From Sphingopyxis sp. 113P3 (lineage in GTDB: Bacteria > Pseudomonadota > Alphaproteobacteria > Sphingomonadales > Sphingomonadaceae): a DNA stretch of 64,000 nt. Positions 1 to 8,603 of this stretch are shown in pieces (within the stretch, counting starts at the first letter, position 1; each line of letters starts with the position of its first letter). The DNA is taken from contig NZ_CP009452.1 of the NCBI RefSeq assembly GCF_001278035.1, positions 2,079,501-2,143,500 of the forward strand. Reading direction: 5' to 3'. The position numbers were made by a program, and so were the translations under genes. The notes below the pieces were generated by a model. It saw only the letters and a program-made list of their open reading frames with translations, searched no databases and was not told where the DNA came from.

Positions 1-1
1 G

Positions 2-265
2 CACGGAAATGCGGGCTTTGCGCCGGCCTTTCCGGGCGGGGCCGAGATCGCCTCCGCCATGGGCGGCCATATACCGCCGGTGCTGTGGGACGGCGCCGGG
101 AGCGCGATTGTCAATGATGAGGTCGCCGTGCTGTCGCTCAACCTTCCCGACGTCGGCACGCCGCAGAGCGAAGCGAAGCCGTCGCCTGCCGACCTCAAGG
201 GCGAAACGTCCGAGCCGCTCGCTGGCGTCACCTTGCCCGCGACCATGGAGGCGCGCGTCCAGTGA
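2..265 (+). CDS. C-terminal fragment of a probable parallel beta-helix repeat protein
   Basis: Only the last 87 residues are in the window; the reading frame runs in from the left edge and stops at 265. The fragment has no motif decisive by itself. The call rests on context: the next gene is an SO2930-type dihaem cytochrome, and that family is regularly preceded by a parallel beta-helix protein in other proteobacteria (family knowledge). The two genes share a four-base GTGA overlap, so they are translationally coupled. The tail is rich in Pro, Ala and Glu and ends ATMEARVQ. Identity is inferred, not seen. Confidence 0.5.
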   Translation, partial: HGNAGFAPAFPGGAEIASAMGGHIPPVLWDGAGSAIVNDEVAVLSLNLPDVGTPQSEAKPSPADLKGETSEPLAGVTLPATMEARVQ

Positions 266-1287
266 AGCGTATCGCGGCAGCGGCCGCCGCGGCTCTTATG
301 TGCGCCAGCATGGCTGCCGCGCTGCCAGAGCCCGCGCCGAACCAGGCGGTGATCGACGGCAGAGATTTGCCCGCGAAGCTTTCGGCCTTCGGCATTTTTC
401 GGCCCGGGACCAGCGAGCCCATCGACGCGCTGCTTCCTTACACGCTGCGTACGCCGCTCTTTAGCGACTATGCCGACAAGCAGCGGCTGATCTGGGTGCC
501 GCCGGGCGAGAAGGCGCGCGTCGCAGAGGACGGGCATATCGATTTTCCTCTCGGCAGCATGATCGTCAAAAACTTCGCTTGGCCCGACCATAACGGCGGA
601 CGGCCGGTCGAGACGCGGCTCCTGCTTCACCGCGCGAGCGGCTGGACGGCGCTCCCCTATATCTGGGACGCCGACGGCAAGGATGCGACGCTCGCCCTGG
701 CGGGGCGCCGGGTGCCGGTAAGCTTCAAGAGCCCGGGCGGCGATGCGCACAGCATCCGTTATGCCGTGCCCAACAAGAATCAGTGCAAGGAATGCCACAG
801 CAAGCGAGGCGCGATCGTGCCGATCGGGCCCAAGGCGTCCAATATCGATTTCGCCGCCGCGCTCAGCCGCCCCGAATTTGCGCGCTTCTTTGCCGAGGCG
901 CCCGCGACCGCCATGCCGATGCCGCGCTGGGACGATCCCGCCACCGGCTCGATCGCAGAGCGCGCCCGCGCCTATCTCGACGTCAACTGCGCCCATTGCC
1001 ACAATCCCGAAGGAAGCGCATCGAACAGCGGGCTCTTCCTGCGCTGGAGCGATCCCGTCGGCGTCAACTATGGTATCCGCAAGCGTCCGACCGCGGCGGG
1101 ACGCGGCAGCGGCGGGATGGAATTTGCTATTTGGCCCGGCGATCCCGATCAGAGTTTCCTCATCTACCGCCTCGAAAGTCTCGAGGCGGGGATCGCAATG
1201 CCCGAGGTCGGCCGCTCGACCGTTCACAAGGAAGGCGCGGCGCTGCTTCGGCAATGGATTGACGAGATGCCGAAGGCCGGGCATTAG
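262..1287 (+). CDS. SO2930-family dihaem c-type cytochrome
   Basis: A 341-residue exported haem protein. The GTG start overlaps the previous stop (GTGA). Residues 1-20 form a signal peptide (KR, then an alanine-rich core ending MAAALPE). Two CXXCH haem-attachment motifs are visible, CKECH at residues 175-179 and CAHCH at 243-247, so the mature protein should be a periplasmic dihaem cytochrome c. The family is named after Shewanella SO2930; its electron partners are unknown. It lies between a beta-helix protein and maiA, and the downstream TonB receptor may belong to the same transcript. I am confident of the haem sites and fairly confident of the family. Confidence 0.85.
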   Translation: MKRIAAAAAAALMCASMAAALPEPAPNQAVIDGRDLPAKLSAFGIFRPGTSEPIDALLPYTLRTPLFSDYADKQRLIWVPPGEKARVAEDGHIDFPLGSMIVKNFAWPDHNGGRPVETRLLLHRASGWTALPYIWDADGKDATLALAGRRVPVSFKSPGGDAHSIRYAVPNKNQCKECHSKRGAIVPIGPKASNIDFAAALSRPEFARFFAEAPATAMPMPRWDDPATGSIAERARAYLDVNCAHCHNPEGSASNSGLFLRWSDPVGVNYGIRKRPTAAGRGSGGMEFAIWPGDPDQSFLIYRLESLEAGIAMPEVGRSTVHKEGAALLRQWIDEMPKAGH

Positions 1288-1294
1288 GCAGGAC

Positions 1295-1927
1295 ATGACC
1301 TTGCTCGTTCTTCACGATTATTTCCGTTCCTCGGCAAGCTTCCGCGTCCGCATCGCGCTGAACCTCAAGGGTCTCGCCTATGAACGCGTCGAGGTCAGCC
1401 TGATCGCAGGCGAGCAGAAGAGCGAGGCTTATCTCGCCCAGAATGCGCAAGGGTTCGTGCCGATGCTCGTCGCCGACGGCGAAACGATCATCCAGAGCCT
1501 TGCGATCATCGACTGGCTCGACCGCGCCCATCCCGAGCCGCGGCTCATCCCCGATGCGCCGATGCCGCGCGCCGTCGCGCTGGCGCAGGCGCATGTCGTC
1601 GCGTGCGACATCCACCCGCTCAACAATCTGCGCGTGCTCAAATATCTGAAGCGCGACCTCGGGCTTAACGAACAGACCAAGGATCATTGGTACCGCCACT
1701 GGATCCTCGAAGGGTTCGACGCGCTCGAGGCCATGGCGGGGGAGGGGCACTATCTCGGCGGCGACACGCCGGGGATCGCCGATTGCTGCCTCGTGCCCCA
1801 GATGTACAATGCGCGCCGCTTCGAAGTGCCGCTCGATGCCTTTCCACGCCTTGTCGCGATCGACGCTGCCTGCATGGAGCTTGAGGCGTTTCAAAAGGCG
1901 CACCCCGACGCGGTGAAGGCGGCGTGA
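1295..1927 (+). CDS. maiA: maleylacetoacetate isomerase (zeta-class glutathione transferase)
   Basis: A 210-residue glutathione-S-transferase-fold enzyme that isomerises maleylacetoacetate to fumarylacetoacetate in tyrosine/homogentisate breakdown. The N-terminal thioredoxin-like domain shows the zeta-class SSASFRVRIALNLKG segment, whose SSxS/R motif binds glutathione, at about residues 10-24. QSLAIIDWL follows near 65, and an all-helical C-terminal domain contains PLNNLRVLKYL. The ATG at 1295 is 7 bases after the cytochrome stop. The stop overlaps the next gene (GTGA). No other homogentisate-pathway gene is nearby, so the coupling to a cytochrome and a TonB receptor is functionally unexplained. 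Confidence 0.9.
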   Translation: MTLLVLHDYFRSSASFRVRIALNLKGLAYERVEVSLIAGEQKSEAYLAQNAQGFVPMLVADGETIIQSLAIIDWLDRAHPEPRLIPDAPMPRAVALAQAHVVACDIHPLNNLRVLKYLKRDLGLNEQTKDHWYRHWILEGFDALEAMAGEGHYLGGDTPGIADCCLVPQMYNARRFEVPLDAFPRLVAIDAACMELEAFQKAHPDAVKAA

Positions 1928-4005
1928 TCCTCCGGCTCGCGGGGGCGGCCGCGCTGGCGCTGCCGGCGGCGGCGATGGCGCAGGACAAGGGCGAGCCGAT
2001 CTTCATCCCGGCGCGCTATGTCCCGGCCGAGGAGATTGTCGTCGTCGGGGGCGGATCGCTGAAGCCGACCGATAGCAATTCGGTCCAGTCCGCCGCGATC
2101 CTGCGCGACCTCGATCCCGGGCTCGGCACGCGCATCGAGAATCGCCTGCGCGACGAGGGCGGCCTCGCCCAGTTTCGGCGCTCCGACGGGCGGAGCGCGC
2201 ATCCGACAAGTCAGGGCGTGACGCTGCGCGGGCTGGGCGGAAATGCGTCGAGCCGCGCGCTGATCACGCTCGATGGGGTGCCGCAGGCCGATCCTTTCGG
2301 CGGCTGGGTCGCGTGGAGCGCCTATGATTCGATCAGGCTCGGCGGCATCATTGTCGCGCGCGGCGGGGGGAGCGGGGTCGATGGACCCGGCGCTCTGGCG
2401 GGGACGATCGGCCTCTATTCAAACATGACGGACGGGGTCGAGGCGAGCGCCGCCTATGGCAGCCGCGACAGCATCGACCTGTCCGGGAGCGCCGGGACGC
2501 GGCTGGGCGATGGGCAAGTTGCCATCGACGGTCGCTACAGCCGCGGCGAAGGCTTTGTTCCGGTCGTCGTGGGCCAGCGCGGCGCGGTCGATCGCGCGGC
2601 GCCTTATGAGCAGGGCGGGCTCGGCGTGCGGCTGCGCTTCGATGCAGGCGCCGACAGCCGCATCGAGGCAAGCCTGCGCGGCTTTTCTGACCGGCGCGAC
2701 CGCGGCACCGATTTCAGCGAAAGCCGCGTCGATGGCGTCGACGCCAGCCTGCGCTTTCTCCACCAGCCCGGCGCGGGCGTGCAGTGGCTCGCGCTCGCCT
2801 ATCTCCAGCTTCGCGATTTCGACAGCGGCTTCGCGAGCGTCGCGGCGGATCGCAGCAGCCTCGCCCCCGCGCTTCGCCAGCGGGTGCCCGCGACCGGCCT
2901 TGGCGCGCGGCTCGAACTGCGCCCGGCGGTCGGCGGCGCCTTTCCGCTGCGGCTCGGCGTCGACTGGCGGCGGACGGCCGGGCGGACGCAGGAGGATTAT
3001 ATGTTCGCCGGGCTCGTCCCCGGCCGCCACCGCATAGCGGGGGGCAGCAGCGACACGGTGGGCGCCTTCGCCGAATGGACCTCGGGCGATGCGCGCGACG
3101 GGCTGTTGTGGACCGCGAGCGCGCGCGTCGACCGCTGGTGGCTCGGCGCGGGCTATCGCTTCGAGGCCAATGTCGCCGGGCCGGTGATCACCGACGCGCA
3201 TTTTGCCGCGCGGCAGGGATGGGAGGCGAGCGGGCGCGCCGGGCTGCGGTGGACCGCGGGGCCGGTCGCGGTGCGCGCGGCCCTGTATCGCGGTTGGCGC
3301 CTGCCGACGCTCAACGAACTCTACCGGCCCTTCCGCGTCGGCCCCGACGCGACGGCCGCGAACGAGCTGCTCCGCCCCGAGCGCCTGTGGGGCGGCGAGG
3401 TGGGCGCCGACGTGACGCTCGGCGACGTGCGCCTCGCCGTCACATTCTTCCGCAATCGCCTCGAAAATGCGATCGCCAACGTGACGCTCGGCACCGGGCC
3501 CGGTACTTTCCCCGGCGTCGGCTTCGTCGCAGCGGGGGCGACCTACAGCCAGCGGCAGAATCTCGACGCAATCGACAGCAAGGGGATCGAACTCAGCGCC
3601 GACGCGCCGCTCGGCCCGCTGACGCTGCGCGCAAGCTACGCCTTCACCGACGCGCGCGTCGATGCTGCGGGCGCCGCGTCGGTGCTCGACGGGCTGCGGC
3701 CGGCACAGGTCGCGAAGCACAGCGGCAGCGTCTCGCTGAGCAATCGCGGCGCCGGTCCGCTCGGCGGCTTTGCGACGCTTCGCTATATCGGCCGGCAGAA
3801 TGAGGACGACCTTGGGCTGCAGCGCCTCGGCGATGCACTGACGCTCGATGCCGGTTTGTCATGCCGCGTTTCCGATGCGATCAGCCTCGAGGCGCGCGGC
3901 GAAAATCTCTTCAACGCACTGGTCGGGGCGGCGATTTCCTCGGCGGGTATCGTTGAGCGCGCGACGCCCCGGACGCTCTGGGTCGGCGCGCGCCTCTCCT
4001 TTTAG
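1924..4005 (+). CDS. TonB-dependent outer-membrane receptor
   Basis: A 693-residue outer-membrane beta-barrel receptor. Residues 1-20 are a signal peptide (ALALPAAAMAQ). A TonB-box-like EEIVVVGGG lies near residue 36, followed by a plug domain (VTLRGLGGNASSRALITLDGVPQADPFGG). The rest is barrel strands with many alternating aromatic residues, ending in the typical C-terminal phenylalanine (WVGARLSF). The length fits a small TonB receptor. The GTG start overlaps the maiA stop. The substrate cannot be read from sequence; metal chelates or cofactors are typical for this size. It closes the operon that began left of the window. Confidence 0.88.
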   Translation: MILRLAGAAALALPAAAMAQDKGEPIFIPARYVPAEEIVVVGGGSLKPTDSNSVQSAAILRDLDPGLGTRIENRLRDEGGLAQFRRSDGRSAHPTSQGVTLRGLGGNASSRALITLDGVPQADPFGGWVAWSAYDSIRLGGIIVARGGGSGVDGPGALAGTIGLYSNMTDGVEASAAYGSRDSIDLSGSAGTRLGDGQVAIDGRYSRGEGFVPVVVGQRGAVDRAAPYEQGGLGVRLRFDAGADSRIEASLRGFSDRRDRGTDFSESRVDGVDASLRFLHQPGAGVQWLALAYLQLRDFDSGFASVAADRSSLAPALRQRVPATGLGARLELRPAVGGAFPLRLGVDWRRTAGRTQEDYMFAGLVPGRHRIAGGSSDTVGAFAEWTSGDARDGLLWTASARVDRWWLGAGYRFEANVAGPVITDAHFAARQGWEASGRAGLRWTAGPVAVRAALYRGWRLPTLNELYRPFRVGPDATAANELLRPERLWGGEVGADVTLGDVRLAVTFFRNRLENAIANVTLGTGPGTFPGVGFVAAGATYSQRQNLDAIDSKGIELSADAPLGPLTLRASYAFTDARVDAAGAASVLDGLRPAQVAKHSGSVSLSNRGAGPLGGFATLRYIGRQNEDDLGLQRLGDALTLDAGLSCRVSDAISLEARGENLFNALVGAAISSAGIVERATPRTLWVGARLSF

Positions 4006-4063
4006 GCGGATTTAATCGCCAGCCTGTCTTCACAGACGCCAAACAGACGATAATAGGTGTGCC

Positions 4064-4510
4064 ATGGCCGCCAAGACGCTGAACCTCGATCAGTTCCTGC
4101 CCTATCGCCTGTCGATAGCCTCCAACGCCTTGTCGGAAAGGATCGCTGCTGACTATCAGAACCGCTTCGGACTGAAGATTCCCGAATGGCGGCTGATGGC
4201 GGTTCTGGGCGAGGGCAAGCCGATGACCCAGCGCGAGCTGGTGCAGGCGACGCGGATGGACAAGGTGACGGTCAATCGCGCGGCCAAGGCGCTCGCCGAG
4301 CGCCAGCTCATCGCCCGCCAGGCGCATGAGGCCGATGGCCGCTCGCATCACCTCGACCTCACCGAAACCGGCCGATCGCTCTACGACGCCATCGTCCCCG
4401 CAGCGCTTGCGACCGAGGAGCGACTTGAGTCGCATATCAGCGCGTCCGAGCGCACCGCTCTGATGGCGATCCTCGCAAAGCTCATTGCTGCCGCTGAAGA
4501 TTATGGCTGA
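4064..4510 (+). CDS. MarR-family transcriptional regulator
   Basis: A 148-residue winged-helix regulator. The DNA-binding core covers roughly residues 40-105: PMTQRELVQATRMDKVTVNRAAKALAERQLI is the helix-turn-helix, followed by a wing with DGRSHHLDLTETGR. N- and C-terminal helices would make the dimer. A possible -10 (GATAAT) lies just upstream of the ATG. The gene overlaps the next one by 8 bases, so it is probably the first gene of the PqqD/HprK-like operon and may control it. The ligand is unknown. Confidence 0.85.
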   Translation: MAAKTLNLDQFLPYRLSIASNALSERIAADYQNRFGLKIPEWRLMAVLGEGKPMTQRELVQATRMDKVTVNRAAKALAERQLIARQAHEADGRSHHLDLTETGRSLYDAIVPAALATEERLESHISASERTALMAILAKLIAAAEDYG

Positions 4511-4784
4511 TCCGACCTTTCGCGCCGCGCCCGCCGAGGCGCTGCGCGTCGAGCCGTTGGGCGAGGTGACCGCCATCTTCGACCGCCGGTCCACGCAGAC
4601 GCATCTCGTCGTCTCGCCGCTGCCCGAGATATTGGCGGCTATGGGCGGCGAGGCCTGCAATGCGTCACTGCTCGCAGCGCGCCTCGCGGCGAGCTTCGAC
4701 CTTCCCGAGGGCGCCGAGACGCGCAGGCTTATTGGCGAACGTCTGCGCGAACTTGCCGCCCTTGGCCTTGTGGAACCCGCGTGA
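4503..4784 (+). CDS. HPr-rel-A system PqqD-family protein
   Basis: A 93-residue protein of the PqqD fold, the small winged-helix module that holds leader peptides for modifying enzymes in PQQ and many RiPP pathways. The PqqD-like pattern is visible: a strand pair around THLVVSPLPEILAAMGG, then a helix and LRELAALGLVEPA at the C-terminus. I chose the ATG at 4503 because it overlaps marR by 8 bases and removes an unlikely extension. The stop overlaps the next start (GTGA). Partners of this subtype are an HprK-like kinase and a nucleotidyltransferase-like protein, both present here. No precursor peptide gene was found nearby. Confidence 0.75.
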   Translation: MADPTFRAAPAEALRVEPLGEVTAIFDRRSTQTHLVVSPLPEILAAMGGEACNASLLAARLAASFDLPEGAETRRLIGERLRELAALGLVEPA

Positions 4785-5647
4785 GGCACAGCACGCGCAT
4801 CACCGTGGGACCCGTCCGGTTCCGCATCGGGAGCGACTGGCGCGCGCCGATCGCAGCGCTCGAGACGCTCTATGCGGCCTACCCTGACGATCCCGCGCGC
4901 CCCGCCGATGCCACGGTACGGCTGTTCGCGGCGCGGCCATGGCGACGCTGGCTGCGCCCCTCGGTGCACATCGGCGGCGATTTCGTCGTGCCCGACGCGC
5001 TGCCGCTGCCGCTCTCGATGGGATTGCTCGCCGCTGAAATGGGGATGAATCTCCAGGTCGCGCTCGGCTGGCGGCGGCATCTCCTGCTTCACGCGAGCGC
5101 CGCCGAGCGCGAAGGCAAGAGCGTCCTGATGTCGGGGATCTCGGGATCGGGAAAGTCGACGCTCGCGGCCTTGCTGGGCGAGGGCGGCTGGCGGCTGATG
5201 GGCGACGAATTCACGATGATCGACCCTGGAAGCGGAGACGCACTCGCCTTTCCGCGCGCCGTGAGCCTCAAGAATGAGGCGATTGGCGAAATGGCGGCGC
5301 GTGTCGACGCCGCACGGCTTGGCCCGCTCCTTTCGGGTACGCCCAAGGGCGATATCCGCCACCTGATTCCGCGCCCGGAGGCAGTCGCGGCGATGCACGA
5401 GCCCGCGCGCCCGGCGCTGCTGCTCTTCCCGCGTTTTGGCGACGCGGCAGCGATCGAGCGCATCGGCGAGGGTGAGGCCTTTGTTCGCCTGACCGAGGCG
5501 TCGACCAACTACACCGCGCTCGGCGAGGCGGGCTTCGAGGCGTTGACGCGGCTCGTGCGCACGGTCCCTGCCTTTGGCATTTCCTATCCCGACAGCGCGG
5601 CGGGTCTTGCGCTCGTCGAACAGCTCTGGGCCGAGGCGGCATCATGA
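4781..5647 (+). CDS. HprK-related kinase A
   Basis: A 288-residue protein related to the C-terminal kinase domain of HPr kinase/phosphorylase. The P-loop GISGSGKST lies near residues 118-126, preceded by HLLLHASAAEREGKSVLMS and followed by GWRLMGDEFTMID, where the acidic residues should help bind metal. It lacks the N-terminal domain of true HprK, and no HPr gene is adjacent, so the substrate is unlikely to be HPr itself (inference). The GTG start overlaps the PqqD-like gene and the stop overlaps the following gene (ATGA). This triad is a recurring neighbourhood whose product is not established. Confidence 0.82.
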   Translation: MRHSTRITVGPVRFRIGSDWRAPIAALETLYAAYPDDPARPADATVRLFAARPWRRWLRPSVHIGGDFVVPDALPLPLSMGLLAAEMGMNLQVALGWRRHLLLHASAAEREGKSVLMSGISGSGKSTLAALLGEGGWRLMGDEFTMIDPGSGDALAFPRAVSLKNEAIGEMAARVDAARLGPLLSGTPKGDIRHLIPRPEAVAAMHEPARPALLLFPRFGDAAAIERIGEGEAFVRLTEASTNYTALGEAGFEALTRLVRTVPAFGISYPDSAAGLALVEQLWAEAAS

Positions 5648-6666
5648 GCGCGGTGCAACATCTCACCGACCTCCTTGCGGGCAGATGCGAGGCGGCGACG
5701 CTGACCGCGGGCGAATGGGAGGGAGTGATCGGGGCTGCGCGCGCCGAGGCGATGCTCGCGGCACTGGCGCACCGGCTCGAGGATGCGCCGCTCCCTGGTC
5801 CGGTGGCGGCACTTTTTTGCGACGAGCGCGCCGCGGCTGCGGTTGCGACGAAGCAGGCGCTGTGGGAGGCCGAGATGGCGCGCCGCGCGCTTGCGAGCGA
5901 GCACATCGAATTCGTCTTGCTGAAAGGAACGGCCTATGCTGCAGCCGAGCTGTCCTGCGCTGCGGGGCGGCAGATCGGCGACCTCGACATTCTCGTCCCC
6001 GTGCACGACATCGGCCGCGCCGAAAATGAGCTGCTCGAGGCGGGCTGGGAATGGGTGAAGTCCGATCCTTATGACGATGCCTATTACCGCGAGCATATGC
6101 ACGAACTGCCGCCGCTGATCCACAAGGCGCGCGACCGGATGATCGACGTCCACCACACGATCCTGCCGCAAACGCATCGCACGACGCCCGACCCCCTCGC
6201 GCTCGTGACCGATGCGGTGATGACCAAGAGCGGCTTTGCGGTGCTCTCGCCCGCCGACATGGCCTGCCACTCGGCCGCACATCTGCTCGCCGATGGCGAT
6301 TTGCAGGGGGGGCTGCGCAATCTTTGGGATTTTCACTGCCTGACGCGCGATTTTGCCGCGTCTGACCCCGGCTTCTGGGGCCGACTTGACGCGCGCGCCG
6401 ACAAACACGGCCTGCGCGCCGTGGTCCACCGCGCCGCCCGCCTCGCGCGCGACGTCTTCGGCGCGGCGCTTCCCGAGGGCTGGGACCGGCGCGACCCGCG
6501 CGACCGCTGGTTCAAGCGGCGCCTCCTTGCGCGCGACGATTGGGGCAGGGCGAGCAATTTTGCGCTGCGGCAGGCTTTCTACATCCGCTCGCACTGGCTT
6601 CGCATGCCCCCGCGGCTCCTCGCGCGGCATTTGTGGACCAAATGGCGCAGGCGCGCGGCAAGGTAA
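5644..6666 (+). CDS. nucleotidyltransferase-like protein of the HPr-rel-A system
   Basis: A 340-residue protein resembling the uncharacterised nucleotidyltransferase family (PF14907 type). The key segment is FVLLKGTAYAAAELSCAAGRQIGDLDILVP at about residues 90-120, where GRQIGDLDILV is the family's G..R...DxD acidic motif. A second block, MIDVHHTILP, lies near residue 160. The C-terminal third is basic and Arg-rich. It completes a chain of overlapping genes (marR, pqqD-like, hprK-like, this), which points to one functional unit. The reaction is unknown. Confidence 0.75.
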   Translation: MSAVQHLTDLLAGRCEAATLTAGEWEGVIGAARAEAMLAALAHRLEDAPLPGPVAALFCDERAAAAVATKQALWEAEMARRALASEHIEFVLLKGTAYAAAELSCAAGRQIGDLDILVPVHDIGRAENELLEAGWEWVKSDPYDDAYYREHMHELPPLIHKARDRMIDVHHTILPQTHRTTPDPLALVTDAVMTKSGFAVLSPADMACHSAAHLLADGDLQGGLRNLWDFHCLTRDFAASDPGFWGRLDARADKHGLRAVVHRAARLARDVFGAALPEGWDRRDPRDRWFKRRLLARDDWGRASNFALRQAFYIRSHWLRMPPRLLARHLWTKWRRRAAR

Positions 6667-6693
6667 TCAAGGGAGGGGCGCGCCTTGCCGCCC

Positions 6694-7590
6694 CTACTGG
6701 ACGCGCTGTACCATGAGACCATCCGCGGCAAGCATGGCCGGTACGCCCTCGCTGCCGACCAGATGGCCGGCGCCCACCGCGACCAACACCGTGCCCGGCT
6801 TTGCCATGCGGCGCTTGATCCAGCCGCTCCAGGCGCGGTTGCGCCCCGTGATGATGGCCTCGCGCGCACGGGGCACCGCATCGATATCCTCGTTGATCAC
6901 TTTTTCGAGCGCTGTGACATCACCGCGCGACCAGGCGGCAGTCAGCGCGCGAACATCGGCGACCGCGTCGACGGCGCCGTCGGCAGCGCGCGTGAGCAGC
7001 GCGCGCTGCGTCTCCAGATCGAGGGATTCGAACAGCATGAGCTGGCTTCGCGCGGTTTCGAGGCCGCCAATCGGCTTTCCAGCCGCGCGAAAATCGTCAG
7101 TCAACCGCGCCTCGACGCCATTGTCAGGCGTGAGCGCGGCCCGCTGTGCCACGCGCTGACCCATCAAGACCATCACCGCCCAATCGTCGAGCGCATCAGC
7201 CTCAAAGGCTGGTCCGCCCGCCTCGAGCGCGCGGTACTGCGCAAGGGCGGCCGGGGTCAGCCGCTTCTCGATCGGGAGCGGCACCGGGCGCGGCGCGAGG
7301 CGCGCAAACTCCTCGCCCGCCGCTGCGAGTTCGTCGGGCGAGAGCTCCATGATGAGCTCGCCTGCCGCCGCCACGGCCTCGGCGACCTTGCCGCCGTCCC
7401 AGTCGATGTGTTGGGGAAGCGCATGCATCGTACCGAGCAGATAGATGCGCGTATCTTCGTCTTCGGCGAGCCACATTGCGGGATGCGCCTCGAGGGTCTC
7501 CTTGTTCGGCGAGCAGGCGGCAAGCAGGCAGGCGACAAGGGCGGCCGCTATGCGGCCGCCCGGTAGGGCAGGGCGGCGCTCGCCCGTCAA
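6694..7590 (-). CDS. TraB/GumN-family lipoprotein
   Basis: A 298-residue protein of the TraB/GumN (TIKI-like) family, thought to be metal-dependent hydrolases or proteases. The two family signatures are present: GTMHALPQH (GxxH) near the N-terminus and GAGHLVG (GxGH) near the C-terminus. I place the start at the TTG whose TTGA overlaps the stop of the upstream paralogue. It gives a lipoprotein signal (AALVACLLAAC), and the reading frame further upstream is Arg-rich and unlikely to be coding. It pairs with a close paralogue on the same strand. Function in sphingomonads is not known. Confidence 0.8.
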   Translation of the reverse strand: MTGERRPALPGGRIAAALVACLLAACSPNKETLEAHPAMWLAEDEDTRIYLLGTMHALPQHIDWDGGKVAEAVAAAGELIMELSPDELAAAGEEFARLAPRPVPLPIEKRLTPAALAQYRALEAGGPAFEADALDDWAVMVLMGQRVAQRAALTPDNGVEARLTDDFRAAGKPIGGLETARSQLMLFESLDLETQRALLTRAADGAVDAVADVRALTAAWSRGDVTALEKVINEDIDAVPRAREAIITGRNRAWSGWIKRRMAKPGTVLVAVGAGHLVGSEGVPAMLAADGLMVQRVQ

Positions 7591-8546
7591 TAGTCGACCC
7601 GCGTCACGGTCAGGCCGCGTTCCTTCAGATAATCCTGCACGCTGCGCTTGCCCGCCAGATGTCCTGCGCCGACGGCGATGAAGACCGTTCCAGGCTCCTC
7701 CATGCGTGCCTTGATCTGGTCGGCCCAATTGGCATTTCGGCGATAAAGCAGCGCTTCGGCGAGCCCAGGCGTCGCCTCCAGGCTTTCGTTCATCGTCGCG
7801 GCCAGCGCTTCAGGATCGCCCTTGCTCCACTGCTCGACCAGCGTGTCGAGGGTCGCTCCGACATTGTCGATATCCTTCACGACCGCGTTGAGGAAGGCGA
7901 CTTGTTCGTCTTCGGGCAGGGTATCGAAAACGGCGAGCTGCTGCTCGACCGTCTCAAGCCCAGCGACCGGTTTGCTCGCCCCCTTGGCAAAGCTCGTCAG
8001 CTGCTTTTCCGCGCCCTGTTCGGGGGCGTAGCCAAGCTTGATGAGCGGAAGCATCGTGAGCGTGACTCCTGCGAACCAGGGCTCGAACATGTCGAACTGC
8101 GCGGGCGGCACGCCGACCTTGGTCATCGCCGCCTGATAGGCCGCAAGGTCTTCCGGTGCGAGGCGCGACGACAGCGTCCTGCCGCTCTGGTCGATGGCCA
8201 CTGGCAGCATGATCTTTGCCATTTCGGCTTGGTCCTCGGGGACCACGATCTCGAGCATCAGTTCGTCAGACTTGTCGAAGGCATCCTTCACCGCCTCGTC
8301 GAACCAGCTGAGGCCCGGTTTCAAGACATGGATCGTGCCGAACAGGTAAATGGTTGTGTCCTCGTCCTTCACCACCCACAAGGCGGGGTCGGCGTCGATT
8401 GTCTCGGCGGGCTGCGTTCCTGCCGGTGCAACCGGGGCGACCTGCGCCGCCGGTTCGAAGGCATGGCTGTTGACGGGGATCAATGCGCACTGCGCGAGCG
8501 GAATGATCGCGCAGGTGGTGGCGAATTTCTTGAACCATTTTTTCAT
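7587..8546 (-). CDS. TraB/GumN-family protein
   Basis: A 319-residue paralogue of its downstream neighbour. It has a basic N-terminus and a hydrophobic signal segment (FATTCAIIPLAQCALIPV), then DPALWVVKDEDTTIYLFGTIHVLKPG with the GxxH motif near residue 73. The second motif, GAGHLAG, is near residue 299. The two copies share the order and wording of both motifs, which indicates an old tandem duplication. The first gene ends inside the start of the second, so the pair is co-translated. Location should be periplasmic or membrane-attached. Confidence 0.82.
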   Translation of the reverse strand: MKKWFKKFATTCAIIPLAQCALIPVNSHAFEPAAQVAPVAPAGTQPAETIDADPALWVVKDEDTTIYLFGTIHVLKPGLSWFDEAVKDAFDKSDELMLEIVVPEDQAEMAKIMLPVAIDQSGRTLSSRLAPEDLAAYQAAMTKVGVPPAQFDMFEPWFAGVTLTMLPLIKLGYAPEQGAEKQLTSFAKGASKPVAGLETVEQQLAVFDTLPEDEQVAFLNAVVKDIDNVGATLDTLVEQWSKGDPEALAATMNESLEATPGLAEALLYRRNANWADQIKARMEEPGTVFIAVGAGHLAGKRSVQDYLKERGLTVTRVDY

Positions 8547-8603
8547 CGGGGGAGGCCTTTCTGGAGAGAGGTTGTAGCGGTTGGGCGAGAAGTGAAAAGA
8601 GGC

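Noticed and set aside
2419..3720. Long minus-strand open frames opposite the TonB receptor and other genes
   Set aside because: They are a by-product of high GC content; their composition is Arg/Ala/Pro-rich with no family resemblance.
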